A program made the translations under genes and the position numbers. The notes beneath the pieces are model-generated. The model did not search any database. It saw only the letters and a list, made by a program, of their open reading frames with translations, and was not told the DNA's origin. From Lingula anatina (taxonomy: Eukaryota; Brachiopoda; Lingulata; Lingulida; Lingulidae), in assembly GCF_001039355.2 (NCBI RefSeq), contig NW_019773526.1:309692-373691 (forward strand): DNA of 64,000 nt, written 5' to 3'. Shown here one piece after another: positions 1 to 11,386 of the stretch; the stretch's first letter is position 1; every line of letters starts with the position of its first letter.

Positions 1-3000
1 GTAACCTCAAATGACTTGGGCACAAACACACTGGAAATAGAAAAAGAGTGAAAGGTACTGGGTCTGGCTTCACTTATAAACAAATCCTCTTTTTAAAGTC
101 GACTGATAATGAAATTTGAACCATTATAATAATATTAAATAGACAAGCTATGTACATGAAGCTAATTTCAACATTGCCTAACATTCTAGAAATGTCCACC
201 TGCAGCTATTTTCTTATAAAACATTATCCTAGGGCGCATTCCCATATATTTTAGATCGATCTATCCCTGTGGGGAGTCTCACTAGATTACTGTCAGATAA
301 TCTGGCTTAAATGTCCGTCCCGCCTACTACAAGCTGTAAGGGGGTAATTAACTTTCGTGCCCGCTCGGATGACAGCTATTTAGCGTGAACCCCCAGGGAG
401 TTAGGTCAATCTAGTTGGATCGATCTAATCTCTGGGAATGGGGTCATATACTTGATTTACATTAATAAATCAACATAAAAAATATGACCTAGCTGCATAT
501 TGATCATTCCATTTATGCGTAATGTGTGGACTTTTATAAGTTGACATCAATACAACATACCTTTTCAGGAGATGGCAGTTCCAATTGAAAACTGTTTTTC
601 TCTCCCAGTAATTGAAGATGGTCAAAAGGTAAGTATTGGTGTTAGGAATGATTACAAAGACAAAGGTGCCATCAGCACAGGGGTCGTTGTCAAGGTTTGC
701 CACTATTTTTCCACCATGCTCAGCCAAAGCAGTGCCATTAATGTGGTACTTTTGCCTTGCTTTAATACAGGCATATTCGTTTTGAAATGGTGGAAGTGGT
801 CCTCTCTTTGAGGGATCTTCAAAGTCAGTTTTCTGAAAAAAAAAAAAAGAATGAAAACCTTGTGTAGATTTGAAATTCTCAAAAAGAAACCGTAAATCAT
901 AAAGGGCAATATACACCCTTAAATGTTTTTAAAAGGCATAATTTGCAAAGAGCAATATCCATAGTGAAAATAATTTACTAATGAAAGATAATATTATATT
1001 CACATTAAGTATTATTCAATATTGATATTTATGTCAATTACACCAAAAAGATGGTTGCATTTTATGCACAGTTAAAAAAAAATTCTGTTAAATAATTCTA
1101 TGTCAGGCACATACCTCTGGTATGTCATTGGATCGTTGACAAACAGCATCAAAATCAGTGCGGGTAAGGGGAATGACCACTTTTTTCTGCATAAGCTTTT
1201 GTACCACTGAGCCATGGCGCTCGGCCAGAGATATCTCACCATAGCGAGTTTCAAAGTAGTCCGGGACAGTGAGAAAGGAGGAATCCAAGATTAATTGAAC
1301 CTCATCATTGACCAGATAACACCTAGAATATTGTATAATGATTGCCTAAGTTTGTATTTCACTCCATTATAAAATAACATTTTGTTTTTGTATTTGACAG
1401 CACATGCAGCACAAATTTAATTCAGTCATTAATCGGTTTCAATCAACATAAACGATAATCATGATCCAAAAATGCATGAATTTTTCATATCTTAAAACCT
1501 TAAAAATCTATAGTACCAATGCCAAAGAAATGAGCTTGATGACCAAAATAAAATCTTAAAAGGGCCACACCACAGGATTTCCTACTCACAAATAACCCCT
1601 TCTTGCACTTGGATTCTATATTTTATTTCATTTTTAATTTAAAGGGAATTTAAAAGGAAAACAACTCTTCAGAGATAAAAATTCCACACATGTAAATACA
1701 ATTAATGTACACAACACACAGAAATATGGTAAATTCTATTTTACCACCAAAATGAAATCTGTGCTTGCAACTAGACCACATAAATCTTCAAAGATGGCTA
1801 CCCTCTTAAGACTTTCTTCCAAAATATATTCTGATATCAATTCACATGATAAAAATACCATTATTATTATTATCTAAATTTGCTTCTGTGACAGCTTCAG
1901 AAAGTTAACTTACAGTGTTGTACAGGTTTTGTTAGTCCCACAACTGTATATTCTGTCACAGAAATCGGAATTTAAACCAGTCTTTGTGATGTTCTGGACC
2001 ATTTTGAAGAACTCTACATACAGAAGGTCAAGGCCAGCCACACCCACAACGTCAGAATTGGCACAGGACTGGTTATAACAGTACTCAGAGCCACAATCAG
2101 CATTGTTTGTACAAGGACAACCATCCTGCCTTCTTTTACCTGTAAAACATTATTAAAGATATGGGATTTACAAAAAATTATTGGCATTAGCTAAGTTTGA
2201 TACTATTGAATTTTTATCCTAATATTCATGTAAAGACAATATTGATAACAAACCTGACGAAACCTAATTTTGAGGGCATCTTTTTTCAAATAGTCAAACT
2301 GCACTGCATGCTATTATGTAAGTAGGAAAGTTTTACAGCTGATCCCAGAACACATTCTGATGCTGAGGTTTTTATGCTCAAAAATCATCCACACTGAGGA
2401 TTTAACATCTTTTCCCATAGGAACACCAACTGACCCTAAAATTTAGCTGTTATTCCAGTTAAACATTATATATTTGAAATACAAAAAAAATTCATTCTGT
2501 TTACTGATCCTTTTTGCAGAGTTGTCGCTTATTAAACACCTTGTTAATTTTGTCTGTCTTTATCAAAGAAAAATACCATTAAGGATATTGTCACTCCTTG
2601 TCCAAAACTCCGTATTTACTGCCTTACATATGGTACATTCTTTTGGGTAATAAATAAATCTCCAGTGATCAGTGACTAAATTAAGTAACATTTACCCATA
2701 TGTCATCCTATGAGTGATGTCCTCATCATGATTTTGGGGTAAAAACTGAAAAATCGGTTTCTGAAATGTCTCTTTTGCCTGAGCATCCACGATCACCGTT
2801 TCAATGCCGATTTGATAACATTATTTAGTACACCAAAATCCTGCCACCGATTTTTAGTCTTAGTTCAGATTTTATTGTTGATAAAGCAAAATAATCCCTT
2901 TGTTTAATGAAAATCTGTAATTACGCATAACTCCATAACAAAAGCATTTAAACTAAAATGCTGGCATGTGATTTTAGCTCATACACTTGTGGTCCACTCT

Positions 3001-6000
3001 GCCAATTTTCATGCTAAAATCTTGTTCAAGGATGAATTAATGCCCCATACTGATTGCTATCTCACCTCAAAATAGAAAGGTATTAAATTGACATTTAAAG
3101 CTTTGAGTTGCCTATGCTTATACATTGCAACGAAAAAATATAAAAGCCGATATTTCATATTTTTGCAAGTTTTTTCATTGTTTTAAATCAGCCCAAAGAT
3201 AGAAGCATTATTGAATGAATAGACGCAGGAAAAAAATCATTTTCAGGGTAACAATATCCTTAACATTATATCCATCTATTTCCTCTTGAGGAAGCACCAT
3301 AATTTGCTTATTTCAATCTCTTAAAGAAGAGTACAAAATAAAAGGGAGATATAACATAATAATATAAAAAGTGGTGTTACCAGTGTTACACTCAGCTGGT
3401 TTTGTTGGTTTGCCAGAATGCACAGTTTTCGAGAGGGTGATTATTTTGTGACCTTCTTTAATTCCTCTGTAGATGTTGGACATGACCACACTGCCAGGAC
3501 GCACCAGTGCAAGATTATACCACAGTCGCCTGTTTAAAACAAGACACATGCAGACCATTAGGGAAAAAGAATCAAAAATATCTTCAAAACATACAATTTT
3601 CTTTTATAGTCAACAATTTGCAAGGTCATGTACCTTTTAGACAATTCTTGCTTACAAAGTCTTGTCATTTTCATGTGGATTCAAATCACTTTTCCTCTAA
3701 GCTGTAAGCAACTGACTAAAAACCTTCATGCTACTTCACCTAGTTGGATCATAGCTGCTGGGAATCTGGTCTCCGGGGAAAATTCTCATCGTTCCAGTAG
3801 CAGTGGCTATGTAGGTTGATGAAATCTGTCTCTGAAGCTCTGTGTTTCTTGCTTTCCAAAGAGATTCTAATCGTGAGGTTATCTTAACATCAGCACTAGA
3901 ATACAAAAAGCCTATTTTATTTTGCTTCATCAGATTTTTCAAACTACAAGTGAAACTAGCTTCAATCAGAGATATAATTAGTCTTATATTTCAGTCTAAA
4001 AAATTAAAGATTTACTATTTCTGTCGTTTAAAAGTTTAAAACTAATCATTTTTGTTAAAACAAACAAGATGAGCAAATGCATTACCTCTGAGCAAAACAA
4101 GAGTTGAAGATAATTAATGATGCAGAAAAAATCGCTTAAATTTTCTTTAGACTGGATTTTGGTAATATAAGCTTCCCTTCATAAAACAATGTATACTTGA
4201 GCTCATTAAATTTACTGAAACCAAAGACATTTACCGAACGCCAACCCTGAATATTCCTCCTTCAGGACAGCCCTGAACACCATCCACAGCATTTAAATTT
4301 TGTTCTAACTGGGAAGCATTGATATGCATCTCCATGTCATCATCAAATAAGTTGCACATGGACCACTTTGTCATGTGAATATATGAGTAATTTTTGAGAC
4401 CTGAAAATATATAAAGACATTTGCATTAAGGACCGTGATGCATTAAAAATCAAACAATAAGCTATACCACAAATACTTCTATAATTTATCATTCAAAATA
4501 CCGTTCATTAAAAACCATGGGCCTGCAATTCAACAAAAAAAAAAAAGTATTTAATATCCCTGTATGCCATACACCATGGACTTTTGAGATGGCATGCATC
4601 AATATTCTTTTATAATACTGATTCAATAACCAATAAAAACGTATTTAACATCCCCGTATGCTATACATCATGGGCTTTTGAGATGGCATGCATCAATATT
4701 CTGTTATCATACTGATTCAATAACCAATTAAGTTACCTGAGGTGGGGTCAGGGGGGTCAAGCAATGAAATAACAGGATTCTTAGCAGAAATGACATGTTT
4801 GTCTGGTATGACACGGCTGTAGACAAAGTTGGTAGGCTCTTCTGGGTATCTGAAGGTTTCATCAACTTTGGCTAGATTCAGCACTAAGAAAAAGTCTGCT
4901 CCTACAATCAATTTAATATTCATTAATCATCTATCATAATTAACCATCCACAGGTTGAATGAAATTTAAAACTGAATGAATAGATGAAAGGGAGAAAAGA
5001 GAATTCTTTCTAAAAAAGGGGGGCAAATTATATGAGGGAAATTATAAGCAAAACCAAATCAACTAACACCAAGGCCCTGCTGATTAAAAATGAACTGCCC
5101 ATACAGTATCTATACAATCCTTTTTTTTTTCATTAATGCTAATACTTCCGATTCATTTTAGCATATTTATCAGATAAAAAGTGTCATTTTCATCTAGATT
5201 ATAAAATCATTGACTTGTTCAGAACTTTATAGGTCATAGAAACTGTTGGTGTACTCCTGATAATTAAAGTGCATTACTTCTCACCTTCTAAAGGAGTGAA
5301 GAAATAATGTATATACTCAGTGGGCTTCCAAATCAATTCACCATGGACGTGATATGCTCTTTGGGCATTGTTAGTAATCCTATAGTCTCCTGTCTCATTT
5401 CCCACCATCATAAGTGCAGCAGCAAAAAATTCCTCAGTCAGATGGTTAACTTCAAGCTCCCAGATCTTCAGAAATATTGGATCGTCTTTCAACTGTAAAA
5501 TATACAGAAAAGGTCACACTAATACATATTGTCAAATTTTGAATTATCTTCCAATATCAGGATCTCATGATCAAAGATAAATTTATTATTGTACCATAAG
5601 AAAAATAACAACAACAAACAATATAAATTTCTGTCATGCTTGCACAAAGTGTTAAAAAAATACTGAAGTTAAAGAAACCACAGACACTCACATCTGTTGA
5701 AGACTTCATAGATGGATGGACCACAGCATGTGCATCTACATCCACAATGAAAGCATAAGCAGTTCCCCAGGTCTCCAGTAACACAAGTTCTTCCAGAGTT
5801 ACAAGTGTAAAATCTATACCAACAACACCTAGAAATCTGAAAATTCACAGCAAAATAACAATGTATTTCATAATCTTGTGCAGGTATAATATTAATTAGA
5901 AGATTTACCAATTCAAAAACCCTCAATTTATACCTTAATTTCACTTCTTAATCAGGACATACACTGTTAGCAACTAAGCAAATGTAACCATATGATTTAT

Positions 6001-9000
6001 TAAGTATAACACCACTAAATTGCAAAATATATCAACTGTTTTTGATATCAGAGCTAACTTTCTAAAAATTCATTTGCAAAAAAATAATTTTTATCGGTCA
6101 ATGTTAAACAATCAAACTAATTTTTGTTTCTACTCTAGCCAAAACAAGTATGCAATCATAAACATAGATGAACATTTAAATTTAAGGGTGAAGCAAGACT
6201 TAATAATACCATTAGATTCACTCACTGATCAGTAAAGTAGCTATAGACAGGCACTGCTACGGTGACCATCAGTCCTAGGCCATCGTGGTCTAAATAAGGG
6301 GATGACCACACAGCTTGATGGGAGGCTGAACTGGCCTCAATATGGCTGAAATAATCACTGAGCTGCTCTGGGAGGTTGTAATCACTGTTCACTCTCATCA
6401 GGGAGCCATCGTTCTCACAAGCTAGTCTCTGTAGGTCTGCGTCTTTCACAGAACTTACCAAGATGGTGAACAATATGGGCTACAACAGTAGGATTTATTT
6501 AAAAATGTAAAATTAACAAAACCCTTTGTCTTACTTTCAGAGCTAAGTGTGCAAACCATTTCAAGTTTTCAACCATTTTACAGGACATTATTTATGGTTA
6601 ATTTCACCTAATAAATTTCAGGATTTTTTTGAAAATGTTTTGCAAACATTTGCTGTTTACCTTGTTAATGAGATACATCATCAATGTTGCACACAGTTAT
6701 ATATTATATTTTCCAACAAGCCATTCATAAAAGTAATGTAAATTTATATAACCAGTAAGAAAAAAATTAATATGACCCTCACTTTTTGTTGTGTATATTC
6801 CTCTTTTAGCCCTCTAACTTGAACAACAAGCTTTCTGTAGTGGTAAATACAGAAATCTCCAGGGACAAAGTAACGCTTATTTTCTGAATCATATCTGTAA
6901 TAACCTGCAAATGACACAATATGGTTAATTAAAAAAGTAATGTTTCAATACAAAAAAAGAACACCACCTTAAAAATCAATCATTAGATATCTATAATTCA
7001 CTTACAAGGCTTCTTCTCTAACATAATATTTCTTTTTTTAGTTTGGGAGTTGAAGAAACACTTACAAACAGCTTCATTTGCTATTTGCTAAAATACACTC
7101 TTTCAGTATGCAATACCCAGCTGGTATATGTATGTACTATATAAGACAAGGGACAAAGGTCATATTCTTTATTTTTTTCATCCTTTGTCCCAATTGAAAT
7201 TTGGCATATTATCAAGTGCACATTTTATCAGTACATTTTAGCCATAAAAACACATCACGTTAATCATTTACACCATAAAATTCTTTTAAAAATCACATAC
7301 CTGGCTTGCACCTCTGATCCCTGTCTTTGTCATCACCATCAGTAATGAAAACTATAAAAGACTGGCAGCCACTCTTAGAGTTGTTCAATAGACTAAATGC
7401 CATCTGAAAGGCTACTCTAGAAACAACAACAAGAATAAGCCCTAAAATTAATCATTTCATGAAAAATAACATTTAATCATTATTGCTTGGCTTGGTCTTA
7501 AATGTGCAACTGTGACAAAGTTATGAGTAGTCTATTAAAAACACATACATATAGCACTTTAGTGGATGTCAACTGCAATATGTGACACCCAGAGCCTTCA
7601 ACACGAGGTAAAGCAATGGACCCTGACAAATTGAAATCAACTTGTCACTTGCTTAATACCAAGCATTCAAAGGTGTAACTGTTTTTGGTTATAACCAATA
7701 CTTTATATAACCAAATCAACAAAAATATCTTGATAACTTTAACTTTAAATTTTGAAAGTTTATGATATAAACAATAGGCTGGTTATAACCAAGCAGTTTA
7801 ATGGATATATGGATAAACCTGACAGGTCAAATATTTATAAACTAATAAAGGCCTGAAACATCTCATCTTCTTACCTGTGATCTGATCCACCCTCTGCTTT
7901 TAATCCAGCAATTACAGCAAACAGTTCACGCTTGTGGGAATTTGAGACAGGCACAAGAGTATCTTTCACACAACCAAGAACCTTTGGACTATGTTCCATT
8001 TTCTTTCCATCTTTCGTGTAGTAAAATGATTTTGAAGCTATAATGCTGAGCCTGTCCTGCATTGTCATTGAATTGATTAGTGCTTTAGTTGTAGCCTTCA
8101 TCCGAGAAAACCTTAAATTATATAAGACAGTTTATCGAACATTTTCTTGTCAAAGATAAATATTAGGTTCTATTGGGTACATAAAGTTAAAAATGTCATT
8201 TCACGTTTGATATATCTTTTTTATCTTTTTTTAATATACTGGCAACTAAACTGTATGTCGTAATGAAAAGTTTAAATTAATCAAATTTCTTTTACTGTTC
8301 GGAAAATTGAATGAATGTATAATTATTACATTATATTAAATGGTTCAAAAATCTAATTCATTCTACCTATGATTTTCTTCCATTGACGAACTGACATCCA
8401 TAATGATGACCATATGTTTCGGCCCTGATGTAGCAGCAATATACCACGGTCTTGTTCTAGGATCATAGTCCTGTTGGAAACCTATAAAGTTACGTTTGCT
8501 CTCTTTTCCAGGGAATGATCTGTGAACTCCAAGCTTAGACCCAAAATACTGCCACCTAGAAAATACAGGATACATTTAACAAACTACTCTCTATGGTATA
8601 CTATCCACAATGCTGCTGTCATTCAAAGAGCTCAGTCAAAATGGCATATGGGACTTTAACAAAGATATTCCCATGAACTTCCAGCTATTGGGCCATTGGT
8701 TATTCACTGAACCTAGTTTAAATGTCACAACTCTATTTCAGTACGATATTCATAGGACACAGTCTGATATATGTAAATAATTTTTATTTATAAGTTATAA
8801 CAATACATCACTCTAAGAATAAAATGTTCTTCACACATACTAAGTAATGGATGCAAATACATGAAATCTTTAGTAGCAATCTCCTTTAAAAACTTCATGT
8901 CACACATGCACAGCTAAGAAAAATGTGATAACCTGATATCCTCGTCTTCTTGGGCATTCTGAATAAACAGCTTATCTAGGGCTGCAGACCATGCAACTGT

Positions 9001-10777
9001 GCCAATTACTTCTGGGTTATTTCTGTTTACTTTTTCAGGTATTTTTACCACACTGCTGTTCATCATCACCTCTGCCTTGAATACTCTGGAAATTATTTTA
9101 TCTCATCAAAAACTAATCAATACATTAATAATTAAGATAAAAATAAATGAAACATACAATATATGTTTAATAACTCAAAGAATGTAAATTGTTGCATGTA
9201 AACTATTAATTTCCTCAAAAAAATGGCATTAATTTATCCATACTGATACTTCTTTCATTTTTTTAACACAAAACTGTCATTGCCTTAGGTTTAAATTATA
9301 TGTGATTTACATCCATAATAAAATTTTTCATTGTAATGCACTTTAAAATATTTCAGTGGTCACCTGCTGTATTTAACAAACTCTCTTGGAAAAACTTTGT
9401 CACTGTCGGCATCTTTGAACACCTCAAAACTCAAATCTTTGAGGCTCTTTGGTATGGTGTTATTCTTATCATTCACCCAGTCATCATACAGAAACGTTAT
9501 TCTCTCAGCAATTTTAACAGCTAGCTCCTTCTTCTTTTGAAAGAAAGACTCTGAAAAGCAAGAGAAAAGATTGTGAACTTATTAAAACGTCTCTTATTCT
9601 GAATGATATAAAATAACTTCAAAAAGCAAATATACCTCTACCTGATTAAAAAACACACTCCACTGAAATATGTATTAATTACTACAAAATCCTCAAATAA
9701 AATATCACTTTCAAATCAAAATTTCTTAAAAACAAAATCTATAACTAAAAATTATACCTATTAGAATTCGTAAAAACACACAAGAAATGATAAATATAGA
9801 AAACACCTACCAAGCTTATTCTTCAACTTCAGAAGTATGGATGTCCCATTTATGGTCTTAGTATGGTACTCAGCATTATCATAAAGTTTCTGTGCATCAT
9901 TTGCCTTCAGTCCCTTGTCAGCCAAACTATGAAGCTCTTGAGACAATAGCTCTGCCCAGTGTTCTGCTCTAGATGCAAAATTCGCCTCATCAGCACCATT
10001 TGCACTTATCCCACATATAAACAACAACAATAATGACAGTGTACAATACAGACTCTTTGTGCGAGTTTTGAAACACAGAAAGGTTTCTTCTTTCTCCCTG
10101 CTATTTGAAATTTCAAGACTGCTTTGTCTGTCACAACTAGCCTTTCTACGATTGAAAAATTGAAAATGGGATTCACTGGAATTGGCAACACTAATGAACT
10201 GAGTAAGAAGGAAGCCACAAAATGTAGTTATGATGACAACAATTATGCTAGGATTACTATGGCATATACTTCCACTTTTCACAAGTGACTCATGTAAATC
10301 AAAGCAACTCTCTGCAGATGCATTTCTAACAATGAATCGTCTACTTTCACAAAATTCTTTTCCATTTGAGTACAAGTCTCTAATCACTGATCCTTTCAAA
10401 ATTGCAGAATTGCAAGCACTGTACAGAGAGTCACAAAATCCTTCACATACATATAATCTCTCTATCCTATAATATAAGTTCTGATTTGGGGCACATATAT
10501 AGCACATTAAATAGTTAATATAATCAGAGCAGTCTTTAGATGCTCCCTGAAGCGGTTTAACCTTGCCGAATGTGGCATCAATTTCTCTCTGAAGGCAGCA
10601 ACTGTTTTCCTTGTACCATGTACAATTTTTCAAATCGGGTTGCGGTTTCGGCGCTCTATTATTAAAAAATGAACAGTACTGCAAAACTGTGCTTCCACTT
10701 TCGCTGCTCTTAACAGCTGATAAAATGAAAAATTGTGCAACTGCACATAAAAACACAGCAGTCCTATTGATCTTCAT
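1..10777 (-). CDS. VWFA and Cache domain protein (alpha-2/delta-like), 18 exons, C-terminus beyond left edge
   Basis: Coding exons in transcript order: 10777-9811, 9550-9364, 9085-8933, 8555-8367, 8111-7875, 7416-7301, 6904-6783, 6479-6226, 5836-5692, 5492-5285, 4901-4737, 4400-4235, 3895-3740, 3529-3381, 2139-1914, 1322-1115, 832-561, 30-1 (runs off the window). All junctions are GT-AG and the phase closes at every one, giving 1316 residues so far. Domain order: signal peptide, folate-receptor-like cysteine-rich domain, two hydrophobic segments, VWA_N region, VWA domain with MIDAS-type DVSSSM, Cache-type region, cysteine-rich C-terminal part. This order from VWA_N onward is that of voltage-gated calcium-channel alpha-2/delta subunits and the related CACHD1 / Drosophila CG16868 proteins, which are extracellular or membrane-anchored. 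I infer the CG16868/CACHD1-like branch but cannot separate it from a true alpha-2/delta without an alignment. The start is the only Met preceding a good signal peptide. Confidence 0.88.
237..440. repeat. Inverted-repeat (MITE-like) element in an intron of the VWFA/Cache gene
   Basis: The left end reads CATTCCCATATATTTTAGAT then CGATC, and the right end (418-440) is its near-complement, with a shared CATTCCCA and TTAGATCGATC. The body is clearly more GC-rich than the flanking intron. About 204 bp. I see no clear target-site duplication and no coding capacity. Confidence 0.55.
2579..3263. mobile_element. TTAA-bounded MITE, family 1, copy A (685 bp)
   Basis: Ends are TTAAGGATATTGTCACTCC on the left and GGGTAACAATATCCTTAA on the right, an imperfect inverted repeat bounded by TTAA. 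A second copy lies in inverted orientation at 29306-29987 (682 bp). The two share long internal stretches, for example CCACTCTGCCAATTT, TTTGGGGTAAAAACTGAAAA (minus strand in copy B) and ATAACTCCATAACA. The element is inside an intron of the VWFA/Cache gene and has no open reading frame, so it is non-autonomous. Confidence 0.85.
4235..6479 (-). other. Cache-type sensor region exons
   Basis: Exons 6479-6226, 5836-5692, 5492-5285, 4901-4737 and 4400-4235. The stretch SPYLDHDGLGLMVTVAVPVY followed across the intron by FLGVVGIDFTL is the characteristic start of the extracellular Cache domain in alpha-2/delta and CACHD1 proteins (tyrosine/aspartate, then a GLG..VT strand, then GVVGID). Cache folds bind small ligands such as amino acids in many sensors. 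I infer the fold from these motifs only. Confidence 0.75.
4547..4729. repeat. 94-bp tandem duplication abutting an exon
   Basis: Two copies (from 4547 and from 4641) share GAGATGGCATGCATCAATAT and end with ACTGATTCAATAACCAAT. They differ at a handful of positions. The second copy ends 7 bp before the splice donor of the exon 4901-4737, so one copy sits directly in the donor-proximal intron. Confidence 0.9.
6783..9550 (-). other. VWA_N and VWA domain exons
   Basis: Six exons (9550-9364 to 6904-6783). The first two hold the VWA_N-like region. The exon 8555-8367 carries WYIAATSGPKHMVIIMDVSSSM: the DxSxS of the metal-ion-dependent adhesion site sits at the end of the first beta strand, preceded by the RPWY motif typical of alpha-2/delta and CACHD1 proteins. 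The exon 7416-7301 carries the later acidic turn FIVFITDGDDKD. With these residues present the site should bind a divalent cation. This is the part of the alpha-2/delta family that contacts the channel pore subunit; whether this protein binds a channel is not shown here. Confidence 0.85.
9811..10777 (-). other. First coding exon: folate-receptor-like domain plus two hydrophobic segments fused ahead of VWA_N
   Basis: One 967-nt exon encodes residues 1-322. It opens with a signal peptide (MKINRTAVFLCAVAQFFIL). A cysteine-rich block follows whose spacing resembles the folate receptor family: a CCLQ pair near residue 60, then MCYICAPN and YVCEGFCDSLYSAC, the counterpart of the CxxECSPN...CxxDCxxWxxxC part of folate receptors. 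Next come a hydrophobic stretch (SIIVVIITTFCGFLLTQFIS), a basic/polar linker of about 50 residues, and a second hydrophobic stretch (SLYCTLSLLLLFICGISA). After that begins the segment that precedes the VWA domain in this family (RAEHWAELLSQELHSLADKG). The frame is open throughout and the exon splices in phase 1 to the next VWA_N exon. No Met lies between the cysteine-rich block and VWA_N, so a separate downstream start is not available in this exon. Confidence 0.75.
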
Positions 10778-11386
10778 GCTTGGTTGTTATTCGTCTGCTT
10801 CCTAGAAATTCTGGATGCGCATGTTTACAGTTTTGCAAAAATTCACCAAAATGTAAAATCATCTACATGGAAAAATACAATTCTAAAATGTTATTGAAAT
10901 TTTATGTTAACAAAAAAGCTTGAACAAAGCATCATATCCGAATATTATTTTAGGAAAAGGCTCTACGACCCTGTACAAAAAATCCTTCTTTTACTTACAG
11001 CCAGCATATTTCCTGTAACTTCCGGTCCTAAGTTCCTGACAGAAATGCACGTATTTGAAATGTAGGTAATTTCTCTTTAATGCATCATTGACATGTGTTT
11101 ATCACTTCAACTTGTTAGCAATATATGATTTTAGATCCTAGATCATACTTAATAATTACGCCTTTGTAAGATTTCTTGGCAAAGTTGTATTCATTCTCTG
11201 AGGCAAGTCTCACTTGAGAGAAACTGAAAGAACTTGAGTGCTCATTGAGTTTGGGAAATTTATTTATTTTTAATTAATATGTGTGTATATGTATGCTATA
11301 TCTTGAAATAGTCGGGAGGTGACTGGGGTGTTACTACCCTAACAATTTATATACAACTTATCTTTTTTCTGCTCTTTATGCAGAAA
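10778..11386. promoter_or_regulatory. Shared divergent promoter region of the VWFA/Cache gene and TMEM220
   Basis: Only about 600 bp separate the two start codons on opposite strands. An ETS-type ACTTCCGG site lies near 11020. A probable non-coding first exon for TMEM220 ends at a TGTAG/GTAATT donor near 11065, and the matching acceptor (TTTATGCAG) is 3 bp before the TMEM220 start codon. No TATA box is evident. The bidirectional role is inferred from spacing. Confidence 0.55.

Larger units (their letters stand above)
1..4234 (-). other. C-terminal cysteine-rich exons of the VWFA/Cache gene
   Basis: Exons 3895-3740, 3529-3381, 2139-1914, 1322-1115, 832-561 and a 30-nt piece at 30-1. The exon 2139-1914 has a compact run of cysteines (DGCPCTNNADCGSEYCYNQS) like a small EGF-like knot. 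The exon 832-561 has FQNEYACIKARQKYHING and the strand FVFVIIPNTNTYLL, matching the end of the alpha-2/delta ectodomain. The acceptor at 31-40 (TTTCCAG on the minus strand) supports the last partial exon. No terminal transmembrane or GPI signal is visible because the gene leaves the window. Confidence 0.78.
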
